Positions 49,617 through 56,867 of a stretch of DNA of 64,000 bases are shown in pieces. Below the pieces are notes generated by a model. The model worked only from the letters and a program-made list of their open reading frames with translations, ran no database searches and was not told where the DNA came from. The position numbers and the translations under genes are program-made. The DNA is from Oscillospiraceae bacterium (lineage in GTDB: Bacteria; Bacillota; Clostridia; Oscillospirales; Acutalibacteraceae): positions 1-64,000 of the forward strand of contig SVPR01000006.1 of NCBI GenBank assembly GCA_015065785.1. Reading direction: 5' to 3'. Every line of letters begins with the position of its first letter. The stretch's first letter is position 1.

Positions 49617-50162
49617 ATGGAATACATTATAAGTTTAATTACTTTTTTTGCTGGCTTTATCATATCAGAACTGATTCGTCGCTCGAATCGTGCAGAAACT
49701 TTCAATGCACAAATTTTTAATAAACGATTAGATATGTTTTGTGAACTGTATTATTTGTGGAATAATACCTATGAAGAAATTCATACTTATATTGAAAGTA
49801 TAATTGAAGAAACTTTTCCGGCTAATATTACTCCCGAAGAATATCATTTTCAGATTGTTGAACCACTTTTGCACCTTTTGGATGAAAATTCACTTTTCTT
49901 TTCAGAAGAACTATGTGTTCATTGCGGTGCTTCATTAATGGGTCCCGAAGACTACTCAATCAGTAGTTGTAAAGAGTATTTAACAGATTTGAGTGAAACA
50001 AGTAAAACTGTAAAAGAAATGATAAAAAACGAATCAGGCTTAACAATGCTTAATAAAAACATAAAAACAATAATAAAATACAAACATAAAAGCGATATTA
50101 TCTCATATTATAATTTAATAAAGAAAGAAAAAGGTCTTAATACTGACAAAAAAAGAAAATAA
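49617..50162 (+). CDS. Hypothetical protein with N-terminal membrane anchor
   Basis: The 181-residue product has one hydrophobic segment at residues 3-19 (YIISLITFFAGFIISELI). A mainly helical soluble domain follows with a CxxC-like CVHCG and a basic tail (KKRK). No known motif. CTAAGGAG precedes the ATG. It is the first gene of the accessory island, has its own terminator, and converges with the nuclease gene. A link to the neighbouring defence-like genes is possible but unsupported. Confidence 0.65.
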   Translation: MEYIISLITFFAGFIISELIRRSNRAETFNAQIFNKRLDMFCELYYLWNNTYEEIHTYIESIIEETFPANITPEEYHFQIVEPLLHLLDENSLFFSEELCVHCGASLMGPEDYSISSCKEYLTDLSETSKTVKEMIKNESGLTMLNKNIKTIIKYKHKSDIISYYNLIKKEKGLNTDKKRK

Positions 50163-50177
50163 GAATGTATTATTTAA

Positions 50178-50212
50178 GACAAAAGCCCGCACAATCTGTG
50201 CGAGCTTTTTTT
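50178..50212. terminator. Terminator between hypothetical gene and DUF262-HNH gene
   Basis: AAAGC and CGCACA pair with TGTGCG and GCTTT across one mismatch (11 bp; 50182-50208), followed by T residues on the plus strand and TTTTGTCTT on the minus. Confidence 0.78.
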
Positions 50213-51350
50213 ACATATCAGACTTTTCAAGATTATGGTCTCTGCAAAGCATTTGTCCGTTTTCCAAAGTAGTGTGTCCGCCTTTGCTCCATGGAATTTT
50301 ATGGTCCGCGTGCATATCCTCAAAATCCCATTTTATATCTTTACCCTCTGCCTTACACATTGGGCAAATTCCGTGTTGTCTTTCGTACAAAGTCCGTTTT
50401 TCATTATCGGTAAATGCACGAATTGATAACACTTTTTCTTTTGACTTTCCGCTTAACAGATATTCATATATACCTTTTTGCTTTGTTATGTCATCATCTT
50501 GTAAAAGTAAATTTATTTCTTTTTCCAATTCATTCGGATCATAAATATTATTTCCATATTCATTGTAAAGCACACCCCAATTTAAACCTTTCATAAGTTT
50601 CCCCCTGTATTTCGGGAAAGTTAACTCGACCCAATCAATAATTGTTTTGTAATATTGTTTCAATGGGGTTGCGTGTGTATCGTGTTGATGTTCTGCCATA
50701 TACTGCTCAATAGTCTTACTTTCTTTTGTAGATATCCAACTTAAAACAGTTTGCAAATAGTCTTGTCTGATTGTTGTACCGCTCATATATTTTTCGCCGA
50801 TTTTATAAGCAATACATTGATTTTTGCTAAAATACCTTTTTGCATCACTTAACCATTCGCCTGTATAAATAGCATTACGAAGCTCTTGGTCTGTTAGCTT
50901 CTCTCCGGCAATATTAATTATTTTAAACCAATCCAGTTTTTCTGTGTCTGTACCCTTACAAATATAAATCATCAATTTATAGTCAAGAACTTTATCGGTA
51001 ATTTCTTTTGATGTATGGGCATAATACGGAGTAGTTGGTGAAGCTGGATTTGCAAATATAGAATATCCATTATCCAACCAATCACAGATTGAGATTGTTC
51101 TCTGTTGACCATCGAGCATTTCGTATGTACCATCTTCATTTTCCGACCAGTACATTACATTTAGCGGAAACTCGTGGAGAATGGAGTTCATAACAGCAAC
51201 TTTCTTTTTATCGTCATAGACAAATTCACGTTGATATGCCGGTCTAACATTTAATTTACCACCATAAGCAACAACTTGTCCACTTTCTTCATCGTTATAA
51301 TATCCGTTAAAAACCTCTCTAACGGTTATTTCGTGTAATTGTATATCCAT
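50211..51350 (-). CDS. DUF262-HNH endonuclease (GmrSD-like N-terminal domain)
   Basis: The 379-residue protein joins a DUF262/ParB-like domain to a C-terminal HNH nuclease. The DUF262 part has LNVRPAYQREFVYDDKKKVAVMNSILHEFPLNVMYW and YEMLDGQQRTISICDWL; the DGQQR motif is the NTP-binding signature. The HNH part has CPMCKAEGKDIKWDFEDMHADHKIPWSKGGHTTLENGQMLCRDHNLEKSD, with CxxC and three His. Such proteins act in modified-DNA restriction and phage defence. The gene follows the methylase gene by 9 bp, suggesting it is the restriction partner (inference). Confidence 0.9.
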   Translation of the reverse strand: MDIQLHEITVREVFNGYYNDEESGQVVAYGGKLNVRPAYQREFVYDDKKKVAVMNSILHEFPLNVMYWSENEDGTYEMLDGQQRTISICDWLDNGYSIFANPASPTTPYYAHTSKEITDKVLDYKLMIYICKGTDTEKLDWFKIINIAGEKLTDQELRNAIYTGEWLSDAKRYFSKNQCIAYKIGEKYMSGTTIRQDYLQTVLSWISTKESKTIEQYMAEHQHDTHATPLKQYYKTIIDWVELTFPKYRGKLMKGLNWGVLYNEYGNNIYDPNELEKEINLLLQDDDITKQKGIYEYLLSGKSKEKVLSIRAFTDNEKRTLYERQHGICPMCKAEGKDIKWDFEDMHADHKIPWSKGGHTTLENGQMLCRDHNLEKSDM

Positions 51351-51359
51351 AATGAGAAC

Positions 51360-52478
51360 CTACCTTTTTTTAATTATTATTCGTGCATAAGGAACAGTAA
51401 CAACATCATCTATCATCATATATAAATCCCCGTCAACTGCACCCCGTTTTTGAATTTCTTTACGATATTTTTTATGTTCGGGTTTATACGGTTGCACACC
51501 GATTTCAATTCCCGAATTAGAAATACCAAGACCAACGATTTCAAATTGGTCGGGATTATACTTATCAAGGAAAGTAATAGGAACACCCATTTCTCCGTCG
51601 TAATCTTCGGGAATATCGGCAGTTTTATCAACATTGATTGCATTGTAATTTTCGTATTTTGGATATTCTTCGGGGTTATATTTTTTATACAAATCAAGGT
51701 CGGTGTGTCTTTCAATATAGTCCATATTAGTAAACCACCGAACACCCTTAACCCGTATGTATTTTCGCCCTTGTTCATCAATGCGATAACCAGAAGCATT
51801 TAAGGGGTAATCATCAGGAACTCTAAATTCTCTATCTCCACTATGTATGGAATATCCCATCCACAACTTATTATCTTTAATTAGTGCAAAAATTTCTTTA
51901 TAAGTTATTGCATTAACATTACCGATAATAATAAACTGCTTGTCATATTCAACTAATTGAGCAACAAATTCACGGAACAGAGAAAAGGGTGGATTAGTAA
52001 CAACAATATCTGCTTGTTTCAAAACATCAATACATTCGGGGGAACGAAAATCCCCGTCCCCATCCAAGAGCGAAAGAGAGTTTTTATTATTCTTCAATAG
52101 ATATTCAACATCTGTCAAATCAACTGCACCATCCCCGTTGACATCTACAATTTCGGTTATCTCAATTCTATAAGGTCTTTTCTCATTTTGGATAACAGAA
52201 ACGGTTTCTTTGTCCCCAAACTCATTTAACTGTGTATATATTATTGGCGAACCTTTATAGCAAGTAGCAACCAACTTTTTAAGACCTAAAAAGTTAAAGT
52301 TCATAGCAAAGTATTTGAAAAAGTTGCTTTCATACGGGTCATCGCAATTACAGAAAACCACTTTATCCTTAAAGTGGTTTCTATACCTTTTCATTTCCAA
52401 TTCTATATCAGCAAGTTGAGTATAAAACTCGTCTTTCTTTGCTTTGTTTGCTTTTCTTAAATCGCTATTTCCTGCCAT
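51360..52478 (-). CDS. EcoRI-type adenine-specific DNA methyltransferase A
   Basis: Probable N6-adenine methylase. The 372 residues include FYTQLADIELEMKRY, FCNCDDPYESNFFKYFAMNFN (SAM-binding region) and catalytic motif IV as VVTNPPFSLFREFVAQL. An unusual DVNGDGAVDLTDVEYLL segment lies just before motif IV and looks like a calcium-binding EF-hand/dockerin loop. It is a clear paralog of the upstream methylase (52504) with a different recognition-side region. Second gene of a three-gene minus-strand operon with the DUF262-HNH nuclease. Confidence 0.92.
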   Translation of the reverse strand: MAGNSDLRKANKAKKDEFYTQLADIELEMKRYRNHFKDKVVFCNCDDPYESNFFKYFAMNFNFLGLKKLVATCYKGSPIIYTQLNEFGDKETVSVIQNEKRPYRIEITEIVDVNGDGAVDLTDVEYLLKNNKNSLSLLDGDGDFRSPECIDVLKQADIVVTNPPFSLFREFVAQLVEYDKQFIIIGNVNAITYKEIFALIKDNKLWMGYSIHSGDREFRVPDDYPLNASGYRIDEQGRKYIRVKGVRWFTNMDYIERHTDLDLYKKYNPEEYPKYENYNAINVDKTADIPEDYDGEMGVPITFLDKYNPDQFEIVGLGISNSGIEIGVQPYKPEHKKYRKEIQKRGAVDGDLYMMIDDVVTVPYARIIIKKR

Positions 52479-52503
52479 AAGAAAACTCCTAAATTATATT
52501 CAA

Positions 52504-53577
52504 TTATTTCTTTTTAATCACTATTCTAAAATAGGTTGGTACACCGTTTATATTGCAAGTATGAGAGTGAACCGAACGAACATACTCGTTTGTGTTTTGG
52601 GTATCTAAAAGTGCATATCTATTAAGAGCATCAACAATTTCAAATTGGTCAGGGTTATACTTATCAAGAAAAGTAATAGGCACACCCATTTCTCCGTTAT
52701 AATCTTCGGGAATATCGGCGGTTTTATTTACATTGATAGCGTTAAAATTATCATACTTTGGGAACTCGTCGGAGGTGTATTTTTTATATAACTCCAATTC
52801 TTCGTGTCGCTTTTTATGGTCTAAATTTGTGAACCAACAAATATTTCCTAAACTTCTCCATTTTTGTCCGTTATCATCAATCCAAAAGCGAGTTTCTCTT
52901 TCTTCGTAATATTCGGGAACAGTAAATGCCATATCACCACAACGAAAACCCTGCCACATTTTATTATCTTTGAGCAACGGAAAAATTTCCTTATAGGTTA
53001 TCGCATTTTGACTTCCTATTACAAGAAACTTTTTATCATATTCCATAAGTTGTGCGATATACTCACGAAACAGAGAAAATGGTGGGTTTGTAACAACAAT
53101 ATCCGCTTGTTTCAAAATCTCAACACATTCGGGAGAACGAAAATCCCCGTCCCCATCCAAGAGTGAAAGGGAGTTTTTATTATTCTTCAATAGATATTCA
53201 ACATCTGTCAAATCAACTGCACCGTCCCCGTTGACATCTATAATTTCGGTTATCTCAATTTTATATGGGTGCTTTTTTGGGAGTTCTTCCTCACTCGGTA
53301 ATATTTCAAACAGAGACAACATATCAAGTTGTTGTCCAGCAACGGGAGAACCCGTATAGCAAGTGGCAATTAACTTTTTAAGACCTAAATAATTAAAGTT
53401 CATTGCAAAGTATTTGAAAAAGTTGCTTTCGTAAGGGTCATCACAATTACAAAATACGGTTTTACCCATAAAATGCTTTCTGTAATGTTTTAATTCTAAT
53501 TCTATATCAGCAAGTTGAGTATAAAACTCATCATTCTTTGCCTTATCTGCTTTTCTCAAAGATGTATTTCCTGCCAT
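52504..53577 (-). CDS. EcoRI-type adenine-specific DNA methyltransferase B
   Basis: The 357-residue paralog of the downstream methylase shares TSLRKADKAKNDEFYTQLADIELELKHY, FCNCDDPYESNFFKYFAMNFN, the DVNGDGAVDLTDVEYLL loop and VVTNPPFSLFREYIAQL. Divergence concentrates at ~85-105, ~210-250 and the C-terminus, probable target recognition parts. Two methylases beside one nuclease suggest protection of both strands of an asymmetric site, or recent duplication. It is the first gene after the promoter with the 38-bp palindrome. Confidence 0.92.
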   Translation of the reverse strand: MAGNTSLRKADKAKNDEFYTQLADIELELKHYRKHFMGKTVFCNCDDPYESNFFKYFAMNFNYLGLKKLIATCYTGSPVAGQQLDMLSLFEILPSEEELPKKHPYKIEITEIIDVNGDGAVDLTDVEYLLKNNKNSLSLLDGDGDFRSPECVEILKQADIVVTNPPFSLFREYIAQLMEYDKKFLVIGSQNAITYKEIFPLLKDNKMWQGFRCGDMAFTVPEYYEERETRFWIDDNGQKWRSLGNICWFTNLDHKKRHEELELYKKYTSDEFPKYDNFNAINVNKTADIPEDYNGEMGVPITFLDKYNPDQFEIVDALNRYALLDTQNTNEYVRSVHSHTCNINGVPTYFRIVIKKK

Positions 53578-53615
53578 AAATCAAATTCCAATCTACTACA
53601 AATGAATATTTTTAC

Positions 53616-53704
53616 TATATAGATATATACTTATACAAGTATATATCTATATAAATATACATTTATTTAAGTAAATTGTCAACAAGATATATATCTAATA
53701 AAAT
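53616..53704. promoter_or_regulatory. Divergent promoters with a 38-bp perfect palindrome
   Basis: For the methylase operon (minus): TTGACA (53682-53677), 17-bp spacer, TATATT (53659-53654). For the XRE gene (plus): TTGTCA (53676-53681), 17-bp spacer, TAAAAT (53699-53704). The -35 boxes overlap. A palindrome with 17-bp perfect arms (53616-53632 and 53637-53653, spacer ATAC) covers the methylase start point. AGATAT-ATATCT (53685-53696) lies in the XRE promoter spacer. Binding of one protein could adjust both directions. Confidence 0.8.
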
Positions 53705-53722
53705 ATAGTTGGTGATATACTT

Positions 53723-53932
53723 ATGGTTAAATTAACGCTTGACAAAGCTTTAGAAAAAAGAAATATAAAACGCTATGGATTAGCAAAGATAACAGGAATA
53801 CAGTATCAAATTATAGATAACTATTACAAAAACAATGTAACCCGTTATGATAGTTATGTTTTAGACCGTATATGTTCAGCTTTAGAATGTGAAATTTCAG
53901 ATATAATTGAATATACAAATGAAGAAAAATAA
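53723..53932 (+). CDS. XRE-type control protein of the methylase locus (C-protein-like)
   Basis: A 69-residue Cro/CI-type regulator: LTLDKALEKRNIKRYGLAKITGIQYQIIDNYYKNNVTRYDSYVLDRICSALECEISDIIEYT. GGTGAT lies 6 bp before the ATG. It is divergent from the methylase-nuclease operon, and palindromes cover both promoters. Restriction-modification systems often have such controller (C) proteins to time methylase before nuclease. The role here is inferred from position and operators. A strong terminator follows immediately. Confidence 0.85.
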   Translation: MVKLTLDKALEKRNIKRYGLAKITGIQYQIIDNYYKNNVTRYDSYVLDRICSALECEISDIIEYTNEEK

Positions 53933-53963
53933 CCCGTAACACTCGTTATGAATGTTACGGGTT
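53931..53963 (+). terminator. Terminator of the control-protein gene
   Basis: AACCCGTAACA pairs with TGTTACGGGTT (11 bp perfect), followed by ATTTGTATAAAA. It begins within the stop codon. Confidence 0.8.
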
Positions 53964-54051
53964 ATTTGTATAAAACAATGGTCAAGTTTTGTGAACAACA
54001 GCAAATTTTTAATATAAATATGTAAAATTTTCACAAAGTTTTCAAAAAAAC

Positions 54052-54080
54052 TTGAAAATATTACTTATATGTAATATTAT
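54052..54080 (+). promoter_or_regulatory. TAC operon promoter with palindromic operator
   Basis: TTGAAA (54052-54057), 17-bp spacer, TATTAT (54075-54080). The palindrome AATATTAC-TTATAT-GTAATATT (54057-54078, 8-bp perfect arms) spans the spacer and -10 box. The XRE antitoxin of this operon is the expected repressor. Confidence 0.75.
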
Positions 54081-54123
54081 TGTGTTGATATATGTATAAC
54101 TTTTGTAGAAAGGGGGCATACTA

Positions 54124-54489
54124 TTGGAAGTAGTTCATCTTGATGATTTTAACAGAATAAAGTGTTTAGATATTTTTGAAGACGAGTTAAATAAATTATT
54201 TTCTAAAAGCATACCTGAAAAAAAGAAATATTTGAAATTTTTATTTGCTGAATTGCATAAAATTGATAACAGAAGAGAAACAATACAACGAGAAGAACCT
54301 ATTAACTACAAAGATATTACTTTATATTCTATAAGAAAAAGATCACAGAAAAATACTAGAGTATTATATTTTTATATGAAAGACGATAACATCATTTTAT
54401 TAACTGCATTTGATGAAAAAAATAAATCAGACTATGATAATGCTAACGAGAGAGCGTATAGAAGATTAAAAAATTTAGAATTAATTTGA
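54124..54489 (+). CDS. HigB/RelE-superfamily toxin of a TAC module
   Basis: Likely ribosome-dependent mRNA interferase. The 121-residue protein has the RelE/HigB (Gp49-like) plan: helices, then SIRKRSQKNTRVLYFYMKDDNIILLTAFDEKNKSDYDNANERAYRRLKNL, where the strand-strand-helix with LLTAF and the C-terminal basic helix are typical. It starts at TTG 54124 after a strong AAAGGGGG; a rare start may lower toxin output. The order toxin, XRE antitoxin, SecB-like chaperone matches TAC systems. Confidence 0.82.
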   Translation: MEVVHLDDFNRIKCLDIFEDELNKLFSKSIPEKKKYLKFLFAELHKIDNRRETIQREEPINYKDITLYSIRKRSQKNTRVLYFYMKDDNIILLTAFDEKNKSDYDNANERAYRRLKNLELI

Positions 54490-54526
54490 TAGTAATTTAA
54501 ATAAAAATATATAGGAGGAAAACAAA

Positions 54527-54901
54527 ATGAAAGGAAAAAGTTTATTCAATTGTTTAAGCGAAACAGAAAAAAAACAAGGTAAATTACGAGGAATGATTTC
54601 TGCAGCTATTGAAAACAAACGCTATGAATTAGGAATGACCCAAAAACAATTTGCAGAATACCTCGGAATTACTCAAGGTATGGTTTCAAAATTAGAAAGT
54701 TCAGAAAACAATATTAGTGTTGATAAACTAATAGAATTATTTGAAGATTTGGATATTAAGTACAAGATAGAAATAGATGAAAAAGTTTGTGTTAATAATT
54801 CATCCACTAAAGTAAAAGGTATTGAGTACTTCTCATCTGGAGTTTTTATTTTTGATAACTCTTATTGTCAACAGAATGAAATACAATTGCGAATCGCATA
54901 A
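54527..54901 (+). CDS. HigA-like XRE antitoxin with C-terminal extension
   Basis: The 124-residue protein holds an HTH at ~18-78 (GKLRGMISAAIENKRYELGMTQKQFAEYLGITQGMVSKLESSENNISVDKLIELFEDL). A ~45-residue tail follows, rich in aromatic and aliphatic residues (VKGIEYFSSGVFIFDNSYCQQNEIQLRI). In M. tuberculosis TAC, a C-terminal chaperone-addiction (ChAD) segment of the antitoxin needs the SecB-like partner for stability; the tail here sits in the same place. AGGAGG precedes the ATG. It starts 37 bp after the toxin stop. Confidence 0.85.
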   Translation: MKGKSLFNCLSETEKKQGKLRGMISAAIENKRYELGMTQKQFAEYLGITQGMVSKLESSENNISVDKLIELFEDLDIKYKIEIDEKVCVNNSSTKVKGIEYFSSGVFIFDNSYCQQNEIQLRIA

Positions 54902-54914
54902 GAAAGGACATACT

Positions 54915-55364
54915 ATGGAAACCAAAAAATTTGAACCAGCTTTTCAAATGATTGCAAATACAATTGCCAAAATTAATGTTGTAAACACAATAAATAATAT
55001 TTCAAACACACAAGATTTACATAGAAGTTTTTCTATAAATGTAAAAGATTTATATATTGAAGAACACGAAGAGTATAAATCAGCGGGATTAGATGTAGAA
55101 ATAATTACATTAATTGAAGAAAAAAATACAGAAAACCCCAAAAAATTTGAAATGCAATTGATAATAACGGGTATATTTAAAGATTTGGCAGATACCCCCA
55201 ATGATGAGTTTGAAGAAAAACTTAAACTTAATGGTGTCGCTGCTTTGTATTCAATTGCCAGAGGTTGTGTAACTAACATATCTTCTCAAACTTTAGCTGA
55301 AGGTAAGGTTGTTCTTCCTTTAGTAAATTTTATTGAAGCCAAGAAGGATTTAGAAACCGAATAA
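54915..55364 (+). CDS. SecB-like chaperone of a TAC module
   Basis: SecB-like proteins hold unfolded chains; in TAC systems they fold or protect the antitoxin. The 149-residue product has a SecB-type beta sheet (LHRSFSINVKDLYIEEHEEYKSAGLDVEIITLIEE..., KKFEMQLIITGIFKDL) and ends with GVAALYSIARGCVTNISSQTL then VVLPLVNFIEAKK, matching the SecB pattern of a YxxAR-like helix then LPPVNF. ATG 54915 follows AGAAAGGACAT, 13 bp after the antitoxin. Firmicutes usually lack SecB, which supports a dedicated antitoxin role. Confidence 0.82.
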   Translation: METKKFEPAFQMIANTIAKINVVNTINNISNTQDLHRSFSINVKDLYIEEHEEYKSAGLDVEIITLIEEKNTENPKKFEMQLIITGIFKDLADTPNDEFEEKLKLNGVAALYSIARGCVTNISSQTLAEGKVVLPLVNFIEAKKDLETE

Positions 55365-55374
55365 AATTTCTCCC

Positions 55375-55402
55375 CCCCACTCATCACGAGTGGGGCTTTT
55401 TT
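55375..55402 (+). terminator. Terminator of the TAC operon
   Basis: CCCCACTC-ATCAC-GAGTGGGG (8 bp) then C and six T, directly after the SecB-like gene. Confidence 0.9.
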
Positions 55403-55651
55403 GCCCATATTCCCCAACTTCCCCGCATCCATCTCTCGCATAGATAATCTCATAAAACATAACGAAAAAGAGCAACTTTTCGTTTTGAATTCAGGCATTT
55501 TTAGGGAATTAGTTTTGAGTTTTTGAAGAAGTGTAATAAAATTTATTTTGCTTTTCTTCAGGACTTTGTTCCTTGAAAGCAACACCAAAATATGCAACCC
55601 ACTATGACACTTTCAGTTTTTACTGCAAGGATGTCAGGTGGGTTGTTTTTT
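55403..55651. other. Gene-free stretch with a structured terminator-like RNA
   Basis: No supported gene. Near the end, CAACCCAC (55595-55602) and TGACA (55604-55608) pair with TGTCA (55632-55636) and GTGGGTTG (55638-55645), followed by six T: a forked hairpin terminator. What transcript it ends is unclear, as the SecB-like gene already has its own terminator. TCTCTCGCA at 55431-55439 repeats nine bases of the tRNA-Leu(GAG) 3' end. Confidence 0.5.
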
Positions 55652-55671
55652 GCATAGCATAATGTTATAAT
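55643..55671 (+). promoter_or_regulatory. Promoter of the DUF5412-like gene
   Basis: TTGTTT (55643-55648), 17-bp spacer, TATAAT (55666-55671). It overlaps the right arm and T-run of the preceding hairpin. Confidence 0.6.
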
Positions 55672-55701
55672 ATTTTCATAAATAATAAGGATGCGATTTT
55701 A

Positions 55702-56058
55702 TTGAAGAAGTACCTTAAAGTTATTATTCCGGTTTTACTTGTTATTGTTTTAGGTGCTTATGCTATCCATTGGGCTTTCTTTGATATTCGAAGAATAGAT
55801 GGACAAGAATTGATAAATGAAGTAACATCACCGGATGGAAAATATACAATTTCAGCATATTTAAATAATGGTGGCGCAACAACAGATTATGCCGTATTAT
55901 GTTCGGTAAAAAACAATCAAACCGAAAAAGAAAAGAATATATATTGGAATTATCATTGTGCCGAAGCTAACATTGAATGGAATGATAAAGATATCGTAAC
56001 AATAAATGGTATTGAATTAGATGTAACCAAAGATACCTACGATTTCAGAAACGAGTAA
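55702..56058 (+). CDS. Small membrane-anchored protein, DUF5412-like
   Basis: The 118-residue product has an N-terminal hydrophobic helix (VIIPVLLVIVLGAYAIHWAFF) and an extracytoplasmic beta domain with VTSPDGKYTISAYLNNGGATTDYAVLCSVKN and IYWNYHCAEANIEWNDKDIVTINGIELDV, the DUF5412 pattern. Function unknown. It starts at TTG 55702, 8 bp after AAGGATG. It lies alone between the accessory island and rsmE. Confidence 0.7.
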   Translation: MKKYLKVIIPVLLVIVLGAYAIHWAFFDIRRIDGQELINEVTSPDGKYTISAYLNNGGATTDYAVLCSVKNNQTEKEKNIYWNYHCAEANIEWNDKDIVTINGIELDVTKDTYDFRNE

Positions 56059-56114
56059 TTATCATTATCGGTCAGAATTTCCTTATTTGAACTTTTATAT
56101 AAAGGTTGGTTTAT

Positions 56115-56867
56115 ATGTTTAACTTTTTTGCTGACGAAAATAACAAGCAAAATTCACACTACATAATAGATGGTGCGGATTACAATCACATAAAAAATGT
56201 TTTGCGGATGGAGATTGGTGACACTTGCCTTATCAGCTGTGAGGGCAAGAGTGACCTGTGTCGTATAGATGCATTTTTAGGTGACGCTGTGTCTTTAGAA
56301 ATTGTTGAAGAAAATTATATGGATACAGAGCTTCCAGTTAAAATATATTTATTCCAGGGGCTACCAAAAGGCGATAAAATGGAATATATAATACAAAAAA
56401 CTGTTGAGCTTGGCGTTTTTGGAATTGTACCTATTCAGATGAGCCACTGTGTTGTTAAGCTTGATGACAAAAAGGCTAAATCAAAACAAGCTCGTTGGCA
56501 AGCTATTTGCGAAAGTGCAGCAAAACAAAGCAAACGAAACATTATTCCCGAAATTCTTGAGGTTTGTTCTTTTGGTCAGGCACTGGAGTTTGCAAAAACG
56601 CTCGATTTGATTTTAGTGCCTTATGAAAACAAAGACGGTATGAGCTCTACTATTGAAGCACTTGATAAGCTCAGGGGCGTTAAAACTGTAGGTATTTTTA
56701 TTGGTCCCGAAGGCGGCTTTGATAAAGCAGAGATTGAAAAAGCGCTTAATTGCGATGCAAAAATAATTTCATTAGGAAAAAGAATTTTGCGAACAGAAAC
56801 TGCGGCAATTACTGCAGTTGGTATGTGTATGCTTAAGCTTGAAATGTCAGAGGGTACTGAAAAATGA
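56115..56867 (+). CDS. rsmE: 16S rRNA (uracil1498-N3)-methyltransferase RsmE
   Basis: Methylates U1498 of 16S rRNA using SAM; a SPOUT-class enzyme with a trefoil knot. Family segments: FNFFADENNKQNSHYIIDGADYNHIKNVLRMEIGD, IYLFQGLPKGDKMEYIIQKTVELGVFGIVPIQMSHCVVK, AKQSKRNIIPEI, VGIFIGPEGGFDKAEIE and SLGKRILRTETAAITAVG. ATG 56115 follows AAAGG; a TTG frame opening is 9 bp earlier. The stop overlaps the next methyltransferase gene (ATGA). Length 250 is typical. Confidence 0.96.
   Translation: MFNFFADENNKQNSHYIIDGADYNHIKNVLRMEIGDTCLISCEGKSDLCRIDAFLGDAVSLEIVEENYMDTELPVKIYLFQGLPKGDKMEYIIQKTVELGVFGIVPIQMSHCVVKLDDKKAKSKQARWQAICESAAKQSKRNIIPEILEVCSFGQALEFAKTLDLILVPYENKDGMSSTIEALDKLRGVKTVGIFIGPEGGFDKAEIEKALNCDAKIISLGKRILRTETAAITAVGMCMLKLEMSEGTEK

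Noticed and set aside
50211-51350. Group II intron maturase or homing endonuclease for the HNH gene
   Set aside because: The N-terminal DGQQR DUF262 domain and operon with methylases fit a restriction-type nuclease; there is no intron structure or reverse transcriptase.
51360-53577. Cellulosomal dockerin in the methylases
   Set aside because: Only one loop-helix is clear, the proteins are cytosolic methylases with NPPF motifs, and no second full repeat is present.
55431-55439. attR-like copy of the tRNA-Leu(GAG) 3' end (TCTCTCGCA)
   Set aside because: Only nine bases match, there is no integrase, and such a match can arise by chance; kept only as a weak hint in the island finding.
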